Shown here one piece after another: positions 17,222 through 25,238 of a DNA stretch of 64,000 bases (positions within the stretch are counted from its first letter, which is position 1; each line of letters starts with the position of its first letter). The notes below the pieces were generated by a model. That model was not told where the DNA came from. It saw nothing but the letters and a program-made list of their open reading frames with translations, and made no database searches. The stretch is from Polyangium mundeleinium (GTDB taxonomy: Bacteria > Myxococcota_A > Polyangia > Polyangiales > Polyangiaceae). The position numbers and the translations under genes are program-made. The stretch is taken from NCBI RefSeq assembly GCF_028369105.1, contig NZ_JAQNDO010000001.1, positions 2,907,711 to 2,971,710 of the forward strand. Reading direction: 5' to 3'.

Positions 17222-17911
17222 CTAGGCGTCCGGGAAGAGTATTGCGAAGGCACCCGGCGAAAGAAGATTGTCGCAGACGAACGTGGCGCCGGCCTCGCGG
17301 AGTGCTTCCGGGACGAACCTGCCCGTCGCGACGGCGAGCGACTCGGCGCCGATGGCGCGGGCCGCCGCGATGTCCTTGGGTGTGTCGCCGATGATGACGA
17401 CGCGGCAATCGTCCCGGCCCTTGCCGAGCCGCTCGGCGCCGCGCCGGGCGCCCGCGTCGAGCAAGGCCGCGCGGTCCTCGTGGTCGCAGCCGAAACCGCC
17501 AAAGGAGAAACGATCGAAGAGGCTCGCGCGGTCGAGCTTGATCCGGGCGCCGTCCCGAACATTGCCGGTGCCGAGGCCGAGCGCGATGTGGGGCTGTTCG
17601 GCGGCGCGATCGAGGACGCGGTCGATGCCGGGGTGGGTGATGTACCCGGTGGAGGCGGCGACCTCGGCGACGAGGGCCTCGAGGTAGGCAACGAGGACAC
17701 GATCGATCGCCGCGTCGTCGACGCTCGCGCCGACGGCGTCGAGGCCGCGGCGGACGATGGCGCGGTCGGTCATGCCGTCGAAGGAGAAGTGCGCGCACGC
17801 ATCGGCCCGGCCGGTGACACCCTCGAAGGCGCGGTCCATGGAGCGACGGCCCGCGCCGCCCGTGTCGATGAGGGTGCCGTCGATGTCGAAGAGGAGGATG
17901 GTGGGATGCAC
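17222..17911 (-). CDS. HAD-superfamily phosphatase (phosphoglycolate-phosphatase-like)
   Basis: 229 residues. Motif I is LLFDIDGTLIDTGG with both catalytic aspartates; motif II-like LGLGTGN; the motif III lysine lies in GARIKLDRA; motif IV is VVIIGDTPKDIAAAR. The helical cap between motifs I and II puts it in the subclass that includes phosphoglycolate phosphatase and beta-phosphoglucomutase. The substrate is unknown. It lies between a VOC-fold gene (73 bp upstream) and the M2 peptidase gene (39 bp downstream), all on the minus strand, so a three-gene transcript starting at the VOC promoter is likely. Confidence 0.9.
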   Translation of the reverse strand: MHPTILLFDIDGTLIDTGGAGRRSMDRAFEGVTGRADACAHFSFDGMTDRAIVRRGLDAVGASVDDAAIDRVLVAYLEALVAEVAASTGYITHPGIDRVLDRAAEQPHIALGLGTGNVRDGARIKLDRASLFDRFSFGGFGCDHEDRAALLDAGARRGAERLGKGRDDCRVVIIGDTPKDIAAARAIGAESLAVATGRFVPEALREAGATFVCDNLLSPGAFAILFPDA

Positions 17912-17984
17912 GGGCGGAGTATGGCAGAGCCGACGGATCGTGCTGCCCGCGGCGTGCGGCCGGTCGATCGGAGAGGCGCGCGTC

Positions 17985-18491
17985 TCAGGCGCGGCCGGCG
18001 CGCCGCGCGAGCTCGTGCAGGTCGGGGGCGCCGATCGGGAGGTCGCCCGTGAAGCCCCTGCAGGTGAGCTCGAGGTGGTTGCCGAAGGGGTCGTAGAAAT
18101 AAAGGGACGCGTGTCCGGGCGGGCCGAGCCGGCGTGGTCCCTCGGTGGCGACGCCGTTTGCTTCGAGGGCCTGCTTCATCGGGACGATGTCCTCGGGCGC
18201 GACGGCGAACGCGATGTGCGGGTGGTCCTGCGTGGGCGAGGGCCATCCGTGTCCTTGCGGGAAGAGGTCGATGCGGGCGGAGCCGAGCTCGACCGTGATG
18301 TGGATGCTGCGCGCGACGTCGCCGCTGCGGCCAAGCGAGGCGAGGAGCTCGGGCGTGACGCGCATGAGGACCTTCGCGCCGAGGAGGCCGACGTAAAAAC
18401 GCTCGGCGACGGCGAGATCCCCGACGGGCAACGTGAGGTGATCGATTCCCTGGATGCGGCCCGCGAAGGGGCCCTTTTCTACATCGCTCAT
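17985..18491 (-). CDS. VOC-fold protein (glyoxalase/FosA-like)
   Basis: 168 residues. The start at 18491 is chosen because GGAGG lies eight bases upstream; extending the frame further only reads through non-coding tandem repeats. The fold consists of paired beta-alpha-beta-beta-beta modules: IDHLTLPVGDLAVAERFYVGLLGAKV at the start carries the first metal His in IDHLTLPV, HPHIAFAV supplies the second, and SLYFYDPFGNHLELTC supplies the Glu. This spacing is typical of glyoxalase I, FosA and dioxygenase relatives. The substrate cannot be predicted. First gene of a likely VOC-HAD-peptidase run, with a sigma-54-like site just upstream. Confidence 0.87.
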   Translation of the reverse strand: MSDVEKGPFAGRIQGIDHLTLPVGDLAVAERFYVGLLGAKVLMRVTPELLASLGRSGDVARSIHITVELGSARIDLFPQGHGWPSPTQDHPHIAFAVAPEDIVPMKQALEANGVATEGPRRLGPPGHASLYFYDPFGNHLELTCRGFTGDLPIGAPDLHELARRAGRA

Positions 18492-18521
18492 GAGGATGAC
18501 CTCCGCGAAGGCCCCTCGTGA

Positions 18522-18537
18522 AGCAAGGGGAGGGCCA
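18522..18537 (-). promoter_or_regulatory. candidate sigma-54 promoter of VOC-HAD-peptidase run
   Basis: Minus-strand TGGCCCTCCCCTTGCT has TGGC, C6 and TTGCT of the sigma-54 consensus. It ends 30 bp before the VOC start with GGAGG between. Visual match only. Confidence 0.4.
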
Positions 18538-18680
18538 GGTCCGATCGGTTTCATGCGGTCGCGAGGCTCGGCCCTCGTGGACATACGTCGTGGGAAGGCG
18601 AGGGCATCCCCCCGAAGGCCGGTCGACAGGGCATGGACGGGATGGCCTTGCTCCCCGTGCCTGCTCGATGGGACGTCGGG

Positions 18681-18975
18681 GTGAAGGCGACCATGTCGAT
18701 GTGCGGTCGACAGGGCGTGGGGGGTGAAGGCGACCATGTCGATGTGCGGTCGACAGGGCGTGGGGGGTGAAGGCGACCATGTCGATGTGCGGTCGACAGG
18801 GCGTGGGGGGTGAAGGCGACCATGTCGATGTGCGGTCGACAGGGCGTGGGGGTGAAGGCGACCATGTCGATGTGCGGTCGACAGGGCGTGGGGGTGAAGG
18901 CGACCATGTCGATGTGCGGTCGACAGGGCGTGGGGGTGAAGGCGACCATCTCGATGGCCTGTCGACAGGGCGTGG
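18681..18975. repeat. seven-copy 42/43-bp tandem array (non-CRISPR)
   Basis: Copies begin at 18681, 18724, 18767, 18810, 18852, 18894 and 18936. The unit runs GTGAAGGCGACCATGTCGAT, then GTGCGGTCGACAGGGCGTGG plus two or three G. The first three intervals are 43 bp and the next three 42 bp, differing only in the G-run. The last copy is degenerate, and a truncated piece (GGTCGACAGGGC) sits at 18621-18632. Units abut without spacers, so this is not a CRISPR. Each contains the palindrome GTCGAC. The changing unit length breaks any common reading frame, so it is unlikely to be coding. It occupies the upstream region of the VOC gene. Confidence 0.93.
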
Positions 18976-19043
18976 CCCCGGCCCCGGGCGTCGAGACAGC
19001 GCCGGGGCCCTTTCATTTCAGGGGCCGAGCATGGCAGGGAGAA

Positions 19044-19499
19044 TCAGGATTCGGGGGGCGGCGTTTCGCGCGGCGGGGAGGATACGGAAAGCGTGAAGCT
19101 CGGGTTGGTGAACGTGCCGATCCACACGCGGTACGTGCCGAGCCCCGGGTTCTCGATGTCGAGCTGCGACTGGAAATCCTGCGGGCTGGCGTCGTCGTTG
19201 CAACGGTACGATCCATCGGGGAGCTGAACGATCAGCACCGTGTCGGAGGGCGGTGGCGATTCGATCCGCAGCCGCAGGGACGGCCGCTCCGTATCCACTT
19301 GCACCTCGAAGTTGGCCTCCTCCCCAACGAAGCCCGCGCAGCCCTCCAGGAGCTCCGAAGCCGGCTTGGCGCCGATCGCGATGCCCGTCGCGCTCCCACT
19401 TCCATCGGGTCCCAGGGGCAAAGGACGCGGCTGGGCGTTCACCGACGCCGCAACCAGCCATGCCGCCGCCATTGCCATACCCATCGCAATTGCTTTCAT
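19044..19499 (-). CDS. small exported protein with PPC-like beta-sandwich
   Basis: 151 residues from the ATG at 19499, which has GGAGGG six bases upstream; longer frames run into intergenic repeats. A signal peptide (MKAIAMGMAMAAAWLVAASVNA) precedes one beta domain. The C-terminal half (LRLRIESPPPSDTVLIVQLP; then GTYRVWIGTF) resembles the bacterial pre-peptidase C-terminal (PPC) domain, which in other proteins is an accessory carbohydrate- or protein-binding module. Two cysteines may form one disulfide. It has its own sigma-54-like promoter. Function unknown. Confidence 0.85.
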   Translation of the reverse strand: MKAIAMGMAMAAAWLVAASVNAQPRPLPLGPDGSGSATGIAIGAKPASELLEGCAGFVGEEANFEVQVDTERPSLRLRIESPPPSDTVLIVQLPDGSYRCNDDASPQDFQSQLDIENPGLGTYRVWIGTFTNPSFTLSVSSPPRETPPPES

Positions 19500-19528
19500 G
19501 GGGATCCCTCCTTCTGTCCCCGTGAATA

Positions 19529-19544
19529 AGCAATGGTTGCGCCA
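19529..19544 (-). promoter_or_regulatory. candidate sigma-54 promoter of the PPC-like gene
   Basis: Minus-strand TGGCGCAACCATTGCT matches the consensus at every defined position except A5 (G here). It ends 29 bp before the start codon with a GGAGGG site in the leader. This is one of the best matches in the window. Confidence 0.55.
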
Positions 19545-19619
19545 GGACGAAATGGGCACGGCCGGTGCAACGGGCGCGCGCGATGCGCAGCGCCGTGACA
19601 CGGGGTCGTGCGTCGTGGG

Positions 19620-19950
19620 AGGGCGCCCGCGCCGGGGCGCTGCCCCGGACCCCGCGGGGGGCTGTCCGCCCCCTCGACCCCGGACCAGGCACAGCCTGGA
19701 CCGAGGCTTGAAAAACTGCGCTTCGCGCAGTTTTTCAAACAGGCCGACGAAGAACCCAGGTTGCCAGCAGAACCCGCAGCGCGGCTGTCTCGGTTGGCAG
19801 GGTCGCTGTTGGTCTTGAACGGGCCTGTTCGATGAACTGCGCGCCGCGCAGTTCATCGAGCTTGGGTCCAGCCCCTGGCTGGTCCGGGGTGGAGGGGGCG
19901 GATAGCCCCCTCCTGGGGCCTGGGGCAAAGCCCCAGCTCCGCGCCGGGGG
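19620..19950. repeat. compound inverted repeat of a GC-rich intergenic element
   Basis: Two copies of one ~120-bp element face each other around a ~90-bp centre in the gap between two minus-strand genes. Each has, from outside in, GGGGCTTTGCCCC-type and GGGGGCTGTCCGCCCCC-type palindromes, then CCCCGGACCAG, then a near-perfect hairpin. Left hairpin: TTGAAAAACTGCGC (19708-19721) with its complement at 19725-19738. Right hairpin: CGATGAACTGCGCG (19830-19843) with its complement at 19845-19858. Both are followed by AACAGGCC reading toward the centre. Similar GC-rich palindrome mosaics are frequent between genes of high-GC bacteria. There is no supported gene in 19500-19961. Confidence 0.8.
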
Positions 19951-19961
19951 AGGTCAGGCGC

Positions 19962-21998
19962 TCACTTCGGCGGCTTTTGCGCGCAGAAGCCGTCGATGCA
20001 CTCGTCGACCGGGTTGCAGCAGTCGGCCTTCGTGGTGCAGGCGTTGCCGGTCTCGGAGCAGGAGCCTGGAGGCGGGGGCTCGCCGCAGACGTACGCGCCG
20101 CTCGCCGGGTCCTTGACGCACTGGCCGCCGCAGCAATCGGCGCCCGTGACGCAGCCCTGGCCCTGCGCCTTGCAGGGCTCCTGCGCCATGTACGCGTTCT
20201 CGGAGAGGCCGCAGCTCTCCTGGCCCCGCATGTAGAAGGGCGGGTGCGAGGGATCCCCGGCCGTCGGCGGGTCGTCGATCGCCGTCATCCAGAGCTGCTG
20301 GCGGTTCGTGCTGACCATGGTGTTGCCGTAGTCGCGGCGCGAGATGAAGACGAGCCAGTAGTACCCGCCGGCGCGCTGGGGCGCGAAGACGGGGTTGAAG
20401 CTCTTGTTGTCGCTGCCGGCGATGGCGAGCTTCTTCAGCTCGCTGCCGTCGTTCTTGACGAGCCAGAGGTCGCCGTTGCCCGTCGAGCGCGAGCCGAGCG
20501 TGGGGCGGCCGAACGCGATGTACTGGCTGTCGGAGGTGAAGCTCGGGTACGCCGGGCGGCCCTGGCCGCCGGCCTGCTGGACGATGGGATGGACGTTGCT
20601 GACCGAGATGCCGTCCGCCGCGACGTCGCCGGTGGCGAGGTAGCCGCTCGTGGCGTCGAAGACCCAGCCGCCGCCGCCGAGGCCGCAGATGGCCGCGACC
20701 TTGTTCCCGTCGGGCGACCACGCGGGCTCGCCGCAGCCGTTGCCCATGGCGTTGGGGTTGAGGACGGCGCCGCCCGCGGCGCTGACGATGCGCAGGATGG
20801 AGTTGCTCGGGTTCGAGGCCGCGTCGTTGCTGACGAGGATCTTGTCGCCCGTCTGGTTGAAGGCGCTGAAGGTGCCGCCGAGGCCGGAGTTCGGCTGGAT
20901 CGCGCCGTACTGCGCCGGGACCTGCGCCAGATCGATCGTGAACTGCGGGAAGGGCAGGTTGCTGTCGAGCGTGGCCATCATGGTCTGGCCGTTGCGGCTG
21001 ACGGAGTGGCAGCCATAACAGCCGCCGGGATTGAAGAACTCCTCGGGCGTGGCGGAGTCGGGCTTGATCTTGAGGATGCGGCCGTTCTCACCGCCGCCGC
21101 AGACGCCGGGCAGCTCCCAGTAGTACACGGCGCCGCGGACGCGGCCCTGCGCGACGTGCCAGACCTGGCTCGTGGGCGCATACGCGCCGCCGCCGGGCGC
21201 GAGGCGCGAGAGCTGGACCATGACCGGGTCGCTCTGCGAGCCGGTGCCGGAGGCGCCGATGTTCTCCCAGTCCTTCTGGTCCATCAGAAACCGAGCCGGC
21301 GCGCCCGTCTGGAAGTACGTCACGTACTCCATGTGCTTCTCGGTGATCTTGAGGCGGTAGATCTCGGGGCCGCCGACGCCGTTCCACTGGAGCTCGGGCG
21401 CGAGGACGCCGAGCGGGAAGACGGTGTCGTGGTACGGGTAGACGATCTGCACGCCCGGATCGGGGCCGATGGGGGTGTCGAAGGCCGCCATCTGCGCAGG
21501 CGGGAGGCCTGCCGTGTTGACGGTCTTCTTGACGTTGACCGTGACGTTGGTGCTCGCCTCGGCCATGTTGAGCTTCGCCGTGAGGACGCCGGTGCCGCCG
21601 ACGTTGCCGGTCGGCACGAAGGTCGCGCTGGTGACGTCGCCGATGTCCGGCCGCTCGTAGACCCACGAGACCTGGTTCGTCACATCCTGGCCGTCGAGGG
21701 TCTTCACCGTGAAGACCTGCGTCGGCTTGTTGAGGTCGATGACGTTGAGCGTGGGATTCAGGGGCGCGATGATGAGCTGCTGGCCGTTCGGCGTGCCCCC
21801 ATTGCCACCCATGCCGCAGTTGAACAGGCAGCCGCCGTCGCCGCCCGTTCCGCCTTGCGTGTTGCCGCCGGTGTCCGAATTGCCGGCGTCGCCACCGTCG
21901 CCGCCCGAGCTGTTTCCGCCGGTGGCGCCGCAACCGTAGGCGAACATCGCCACGCCGAGCGTGCTCACGAAACCAAGAAATGCGAAGCGTCTGCGCAT
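19962..21998 (-). CDS. TolB-like beta-propeller lipoprotein with CxxCH site and Cys-rich tail
   Basis: 678 residues; ATG 21998 follows GCGGAGAAGGGC. Order: lipoprotein signal (MFAYGC lipobox), Gly/Asn/Asp-rich linker, an Ig-like beta domain (residues ~75-160), then a propeller-like region with TolB/WD40-type blades (EPAWSPDGNKVAAICG; PSFTSDSQYIAFGRP; NPVFAPQRAGGYYWLVF). Inside the propeller GGCYGCHSVS is a single CxxCH of the kind that binds c-type heme. The last ~65 residues hold two small modules with paired cysteines (TGADCCGGQC, TKADCCNPVDEC), resembling knottin-like disulfide modules. A surface redox or binding protein is plausible; heme attachment is not shown. Confidence 0.87.
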   Translation of the reverse strand: MRRRFAFLGFVSTLGVAMFAYGCGATGGNSSGGDGGDAGNSDTGGNTQGGTGGDGGCLFNCGMGGNGGTPNGQQLIIAPLNPTLNVIDLNKPTQVFTVKTLDGQDVTNQVSWVYERPDIGDVTSATFVPTGNVGGTGVLTAKLNMAEASTNVTVNVKKTVNTAGLPPAQMAAFDTPIGPDPGVQIVYPYHDTVFPLGVLAPELQWNGVGGPEIYRLKITEKHMEYVTYFQTGAPARFLMDQKDWENIGASGTGSQSDPVMVQLSRLAPGGGAYAPTSQVWHVAQGRVRGAVYYWELPGVCGGGENGRILKIKPDSATPEEFFNPGGCYGCHSVSRNGQTMMATLDSNLPFPQFTIDLAQVPAQYGAIQPNSGLGGTFSAFNQTGDKILVSNDAASNPSNSILRIVSAAGGAVLNPNAMGNGCGEPAWSPDGNKVAAICGLGGGGWVFDATSGYLATGDVAADGISVSNVHPIVQQAGGQGRPAYPSFTSDSQYIAFGRPTLGSRSTGNGDLWLVKNDGSELKKLAIAGSDNKSFNPVFAPQRAGGYYWLVFISRRDYGNTMVSTNRQQLWMTAIDDPPTAGDPSHPPFYMRGQESCGLSENAYMAQEPCKAQGQGCVTGADCCGGQCVKDPASGAYVCGEPPPPGSCSETGNACTTKADCCNPVDECIDGFCAQKPPK

Positions 21999-22169
21999 GC
22001 CCTTCTCCGCGTTGGGTCGCCGACCGTACTTGGCGGGCGAGTGACGTGACGATACCACCCGGCAGAGGGGCTCTACAGGGGCAAGTGGCAACTTTCCGAC
22101 GGAGAGGGGGGCTTCGCCCGGCTTTCCGGGGTGCCCGGAAGAAGGGGTTCGCGGGCGTAGGCGGGGGGT

Positions 22170-22991
22170 TCAGCTACGGGCGGTCCTGCGGCGCACAACG
22201 AAGGCGGAGCCGAGGAGCAGGGCGGCGAGGGACGCGCCGGAGGAGGGCGCGGGGACGCCGGCGACGCGGCATCCGCAGCCGCCTTGCTTGGGGGGCTCGG
22301 CGGGGGGCGCTTCGGTGGGCGTCTCGCCCGTCGCGGCGGGCTCCGCAGGCGTCTCGCCGCCGGCGGCGGCAGGCTCGCCCTCGCCCTCTTTCTTTTCGCC
22401 CGCGGCGTCGGCCTTTTTCTCTTCGGGCTTCTTCTTCTTTTCGCCCGCGAAGACCATGGCGCGGCGGTCGACGATGGGGTTGTCGCCCTTGAGGATCAGC
22501 TTGATGGTCTGGCCCATCTGGGCGCCGTCCGTCTGGCGGGTGATCTTGAGGTCGTATTCGCCGGCCTCGAAGCCCTTGTCACGACGGATCACGAAGTCGA
22601 ACTTCGTGATGTTGAAGACCTTGCCGCTCGCGTCGGAGAAGCCGACGTCCATGCTCTCGTTGATGCTCGGCTGGCCCTTCAGCGGGAGCCTCGTGAGGAG
22701 GGGGCGCTCGGGCGATTGGTCCGTGAGCGAGCGCTCGTAGAGCACGACGGGCGTGAAGCTGAAGATCATCGGGATGTACGCGATGTCCGGCTTCGCCCCG
22801 TAGTTGATGGTGAAGTTCAGCTTCCACTTGCCGTTGACCTCCTCGGGCTCCCTCGTGGCGAGGGTGACGGTGCCCGCGGCGCGCGCGTCGGTCGGCGCGA
22901 AGAGCACGAACGCGAGCGCGAGGGCGGCGAAGAGCGCGCGGAGGAGGGCCGCGCGACGCGGCTGTGGGTGGTTTTGGAGGGCTGATACCAT
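22170..22991 (-). CDS. exported MYXO-CTERM protein of unknown function
   Basis: 273 residues. Signal peptide (hydrophobic run ending APTDARA), then a ~150-residue beta-rich domain without recognisable family, a Lys/Glu/Ala/Pro-rich low-complexity linker, and a MYXO-CTERM tail (GCGCRVAG, hydrophobic LAALLLGSAFVV, RRRTARS). The tail predicts cleavage near the Cys and retention on the cell surface. The start at 22991 has no clear ribosome site, so it is less certain than the frame. The next gene downstream is 171 bp away on the same strand. Confidence 0.88.
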   Translation of the reverse strand: MVSALQNHPQPRRAALLRALFAALALAFVLFAPTDARAAGTVTLATREPEEVNGKWKLNFTINYGAKPDIAYIPMIFSFTPVVLYERSLTDQSPERPLLTRLPLKGQPSINESMDVGFSDASGKVFNITKFDFVIRRDKGFEAGEYDLKITRQTDGAQMGQTIKLILKGDNPIVDRRAMVFAGEKKKKPEEKKADAAGEKKEGEGEPAAAGGETPAEPAATGETPTEAPPAEPPKQGGCGCRVAGVPAPSSGASLAALLLGSAFVVRRRTARS

Positions 22992-23033
22992 GGCGGGACA
23001 ACCTATCAGGTTCGAGTCAAGCGTTGGAAGGAG

Positions 23034-23663
23034 TCACGGGAACCAGAGGAGCTTGTCCTCGGCGCGCTTGTAGCAATCGGCCTGGGCCTGTTCCTCGTTG
23101 TCGCCGCAGCCGCCGCCGAGGCAACTGGCGATGTCGTGGAGCGCGGCGGCGTTGTAGCGCGTCGTGAACATGGCCTGCTGCGCGGGCTCGAGGCGCTTCA
23201 TGGCGGCCTTGCACTCGGCAAACTCGACCTTCTCGCAGCGCGTGGCGCGGTTGCAGCGGGCGTCGACGACCTCGTCGACGCCGGCGCTGCTGATCGGGAG
23301 GTCGACGAGGGCCTTTTCGTTGCACTCGGAGAGGAGGAGGGCGCGGTCGGCGGCGGCGGGATCCCCGGCCTGCTTGGCCTCCTCGACGCGCTCGAAGAAG
23401 CACTTCGTCATGACGCGGATGTACGCCGCGGAGGCCGTGGGGGAGGCCGAGCGGCACTCGGTCATGCGATCCCAGGCGCCGCCCGGGCCCTCGGACTTGG
23501 CGAGGGAGTCGCACCACGCAGCCTGCGCGGTCGTGACGTCGGGGCGGTCGGGGTAGTTGGCGTTCCCGCCGCACGCGACGATGGCAAAGCCGGTGACGAG
23601 CAGGGCCACGGCGCGGCGAGCTGCGCGCAGGTGATCCTTGGGGGAGGAAGGGACGTCATGCAT
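23034..23663 (-). CDS. Cys-rich lipoprotein of unknown function
   Basis: 209 residues with a lipoprotein signal (VTGFAIVACGG). Ten further cysteines occur, mostly spaced along predicted helices (DRMTECRSA, IRVMTKCFFE, RCNRATRCEKVEFAECKAA), suggesting five disulfides in a helical exported domain. I recognise no family. The stop lies 42 bp before the MYXO-CTERM gene start on the same strand, so the two may be co-transcribed. No ribosome site is visible before the ATG at 23663; the lipobox position supports this start. Confidence 0.8.
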   Translation of the reverse strand: MHDVPSSPKDHLRAARRAVALLVTGFAIVACGGNANYPDRPDVTTAQAAWCDSLAKSEGPGGAWDRMTECRSASPTASAAYIRVMTKCFFERVEEAKQAGDPAAADRALLLSECNEKALVDLPISSAGVDEVVDARCNRATRCEKVEFAECKAAMKRLEPAQQAMFTTRYNAAALHDIASCLGGGCGDNEEQAQADCYKRAEDKLLWFP

Positions 23664-24123
23664 GGCACGACGGTACCACGCATGTGCGGCGAGGGACGAG
23701 TTCGTCTGCTCGGAGGGGGTGCAAAGGGGGAATTCCGGGCAGGAGCGGAGGCGGGGACGGGAGCCGAAGGGGTTCGTCCGCGGAGACGGTCCGGGGCTTC
23801 GAGGTGAGGAGAGGGGCGAGGCGCCGCCGTCCTGAACAGGTCCAAACGCGTTTCCCTGCTCGCACGCTTGCGAACGAGGAGGAAGCGCGGTACAAGAGCG
23901 CGGTACACGAAAACGTCCCTGGCCACTTGGCACGTCGCTCCTCTTCCGAAGAATGACGCTCGCTCGGAAGACTGGATGACGCAACGTGCGCCGCGGCGGA
24001 CGACGTTCCCATGATGGGTCTTCGTGCGTTCCGGTGCGCCACCGTTTCGCCTACTGAGGCTTCTTCGAAACGGTTGGCGTGGGGCGTCCTCCATGGACGC
24101 TCATGAGAAGCCACGAAAGCAAC
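23664..24123. other. 460-bp divergent intergenic region without a supported gene
   Basis: It separates the Cys-rich lipoprotein gene (minus) from the RRM gene (plus). Open frames here lack ribosome sites and family features. It holds a short direct repeat, GCGCGGTACA twice at ~23887 and ~23903. The RRM-proximal part may be a long 5' leader, as is common for cold-induced RNA-binding-protein genes, but no promoter could be assigned. Confidence 0.4.
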
Positions 24124-24453
24124 ATGGGCAATCGTCTTTACGTCGGAAATCTTTCTTTCAGCACCACCCAGGCCACCCTCGAGAGCGCCTTCGCCGCGGC
24201 CGGCGATGTTCGCGAGGTGGCGATGCCCACCGATCGCGAGACGGGCCAGCCGCGCGGCTTCGCGTTCGTCACCATGGCCAACGCGCAGGCGGCGAACAAC
24301 GCGATCGCGCAGCTCAACGGGCTGATGCTCGACGGGCGCCCGATCAAGGTGAACGAGGCGCAGGAGCGTCCCCCGCGCGGCGGCGGCGGCGGCGGCGGCT
24401 ACGGTGGTGGTGGCGGCGGCGGCTACGGCGGCGGCGGCGGTCGCCGCTACTGA
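24124..24453 (+). CDS. RRM-domain RNA-binding protein with glycine-rich tail
   Basis: 109 residues: one RNA recognition motif with RNP2 (LYVGNL) and RNP1 (RGFAFVTM), then a tail of Gly runs broken by Tyr and ending GGGRRY. This architecture matches cyanobacterial Rbp and myxobacterial glycine-rich RNA-binding proteins, which bind RNA and are often cold-regulated. The start at 24124 (MGNRLYVGNL) fits the family start; in-frame ATGs upstream (24079, 24103) would add unrelated residues. A 12-bp-stem inverted repeat follows the stop. No clear Shine-Dalgarno site is seen. Confidence 0.92.
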   Translation: MGNRLYVGNLSFSTTQATLESAFAAAGDVREVAMPTDRETGQPRGFAFVTMANAQAANNAIAQLNGLMLDGRPIKVNEAQERPPRGGGGGGGYGGGGGGGYGGGGGRRY

Positions 24454-24466
24454 TCGATCGAGCGTG

Positions 24467-24522
24467 ATCGGCGGCGCGAAGGCGCGGCGGCTCTGACGAG
24501 CAGGCCGCACCGCGCCGCCGAT
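24467..24522 (+). terminator. inverted repeat after RRM gene, possible terminator
   Basis: ATCGGCGGCGCG (24467-24478) pairs perfectly with CGCGCCGCCGAT (24511-24522), 13 bp beyond the RRM stop. The 32-base loop is long for an intrinsic terminator. Confidence 0.35.
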
Positions 24523-24531
24523 GTGCGTTTC

Positions 24532-24549
24532 GCCCCTCGAAAGAGGGGC
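24532..24549 (+). terminator. GAAA-tetraloop hairpin between RRM and zinc-protein genes
   Basis: GCCCCTC / GAGGGGC, a 7-bp perfect stem capped by a stable GAAA tetraloop, lies 46 bp before the next start codon. It could end RRM transcription or structure the next leader. Confidence 0.4.
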
Positions 24550-24595
24550 TCGGTGGAGAGGGCCGTGTCCACGACCCAGGCCCGCGGAGGTACGA

Positions 24596-24967
24596 ATGGC
24601 AGTCGACAGTTGCGGAATCTGCGGCGGCGACGGCCGTATCACGAACTCCTTCGGAAACGAGACACGATGCCCGGGCTGCCACGGGACCGGGCGAAGGTCC
24701 GAGGATGGCGGGCTGCGTGACGTGACGAAGACGAAGCCCTCGCATTACCGTGCGACGAACAAGGCCGCCGCCCCCCCGAAGGCCCAGGGGCCTGCGACGT
24801 CGGCGGGCATCGCCCTCGCGAACGAGGTGCAGGCGAGCGCGCACGTCTCGAATGACACGAAGGCCAAGTTGACGCGCGAGATTGCCGACCACGAGGCCAC
24901 GCACGGCAAATGCACGGAGACCTTCATCAAGAAGGTCAAAAAGCAGCTTCGGCCGATCGCGCGTTGA
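24596..24967 (+). CDS. small protein with DnaJ-type zinc-finger repeats
   Basis: 123 residues; the ATG is preceded by GCGGAGGTACGA. The N-terminus has two CxxCxGxG-type motifs, CGICGGDGR and CPGCHGTGR, as in the DnaJ central zinc domain, enough to bind one zinc ion. A Lys/Ala/Pro linker and a helical, basic C-terminus (ETFIKKVKKQLRPIAR) follow. It has no J-domain, so it is not a chaperone of the usual sort; RNA- or protein-binding adaptor roles are possible. Function unknown. Confidence 0.82.
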   Translation: MAVDSCGICGGDGRITNSFGNETRCPGCHGTGRRSEDGGLRDVTKTKPSHYRATNKAAAPPKAQGPATSAGIALANEVQASAHVSNDTKAKLTREIADHEATHGKCTETFIKKVKKQLRPIAR

Positions 24968-25238
24968 ACGGCGCGGGGGCCACTCCGATCGCGCGATGAA
25001 GCGCGGAGTTCGAGAGGGGAAGGGGCCGGGAGGAGGGCAGCCGGCGCGCGGGTCTTCAACGGGGTCGACAGGGGCGGAGGACCATAACGTCCTGGGTCCT
25101 CTACGCCCGGAACAATCATGCGAGCAAAATGCCTTCGGCCGTGGTATCTTACGTATCTTGGCCTGACGCGAGGAAGTACGTTCGAGCTCGCCCCGCCGCG
25201 TGGCGCGTGATCGATCGTGACCGCGATCAAGGAGGACG

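Noticed and set aside
15485-18052. Long plus-strand frame of 855 codons
   Set aside because: It is antisense to the peptidase and HAD genes, both with complete catalytic motifs; the product is Arg/Val/Asp-rich shadow sequence.
18681-18975. CRISPR array
   Set aside because: Units are contiguous with no unique spacers, and no cas gene is in the window.
18492-19016. N-terminal extension of the VOC protein through the tandem repeats
   Set aside because: The extension is translated repeat DNA; the real start has a GGAGG site and begins the VOC fold.
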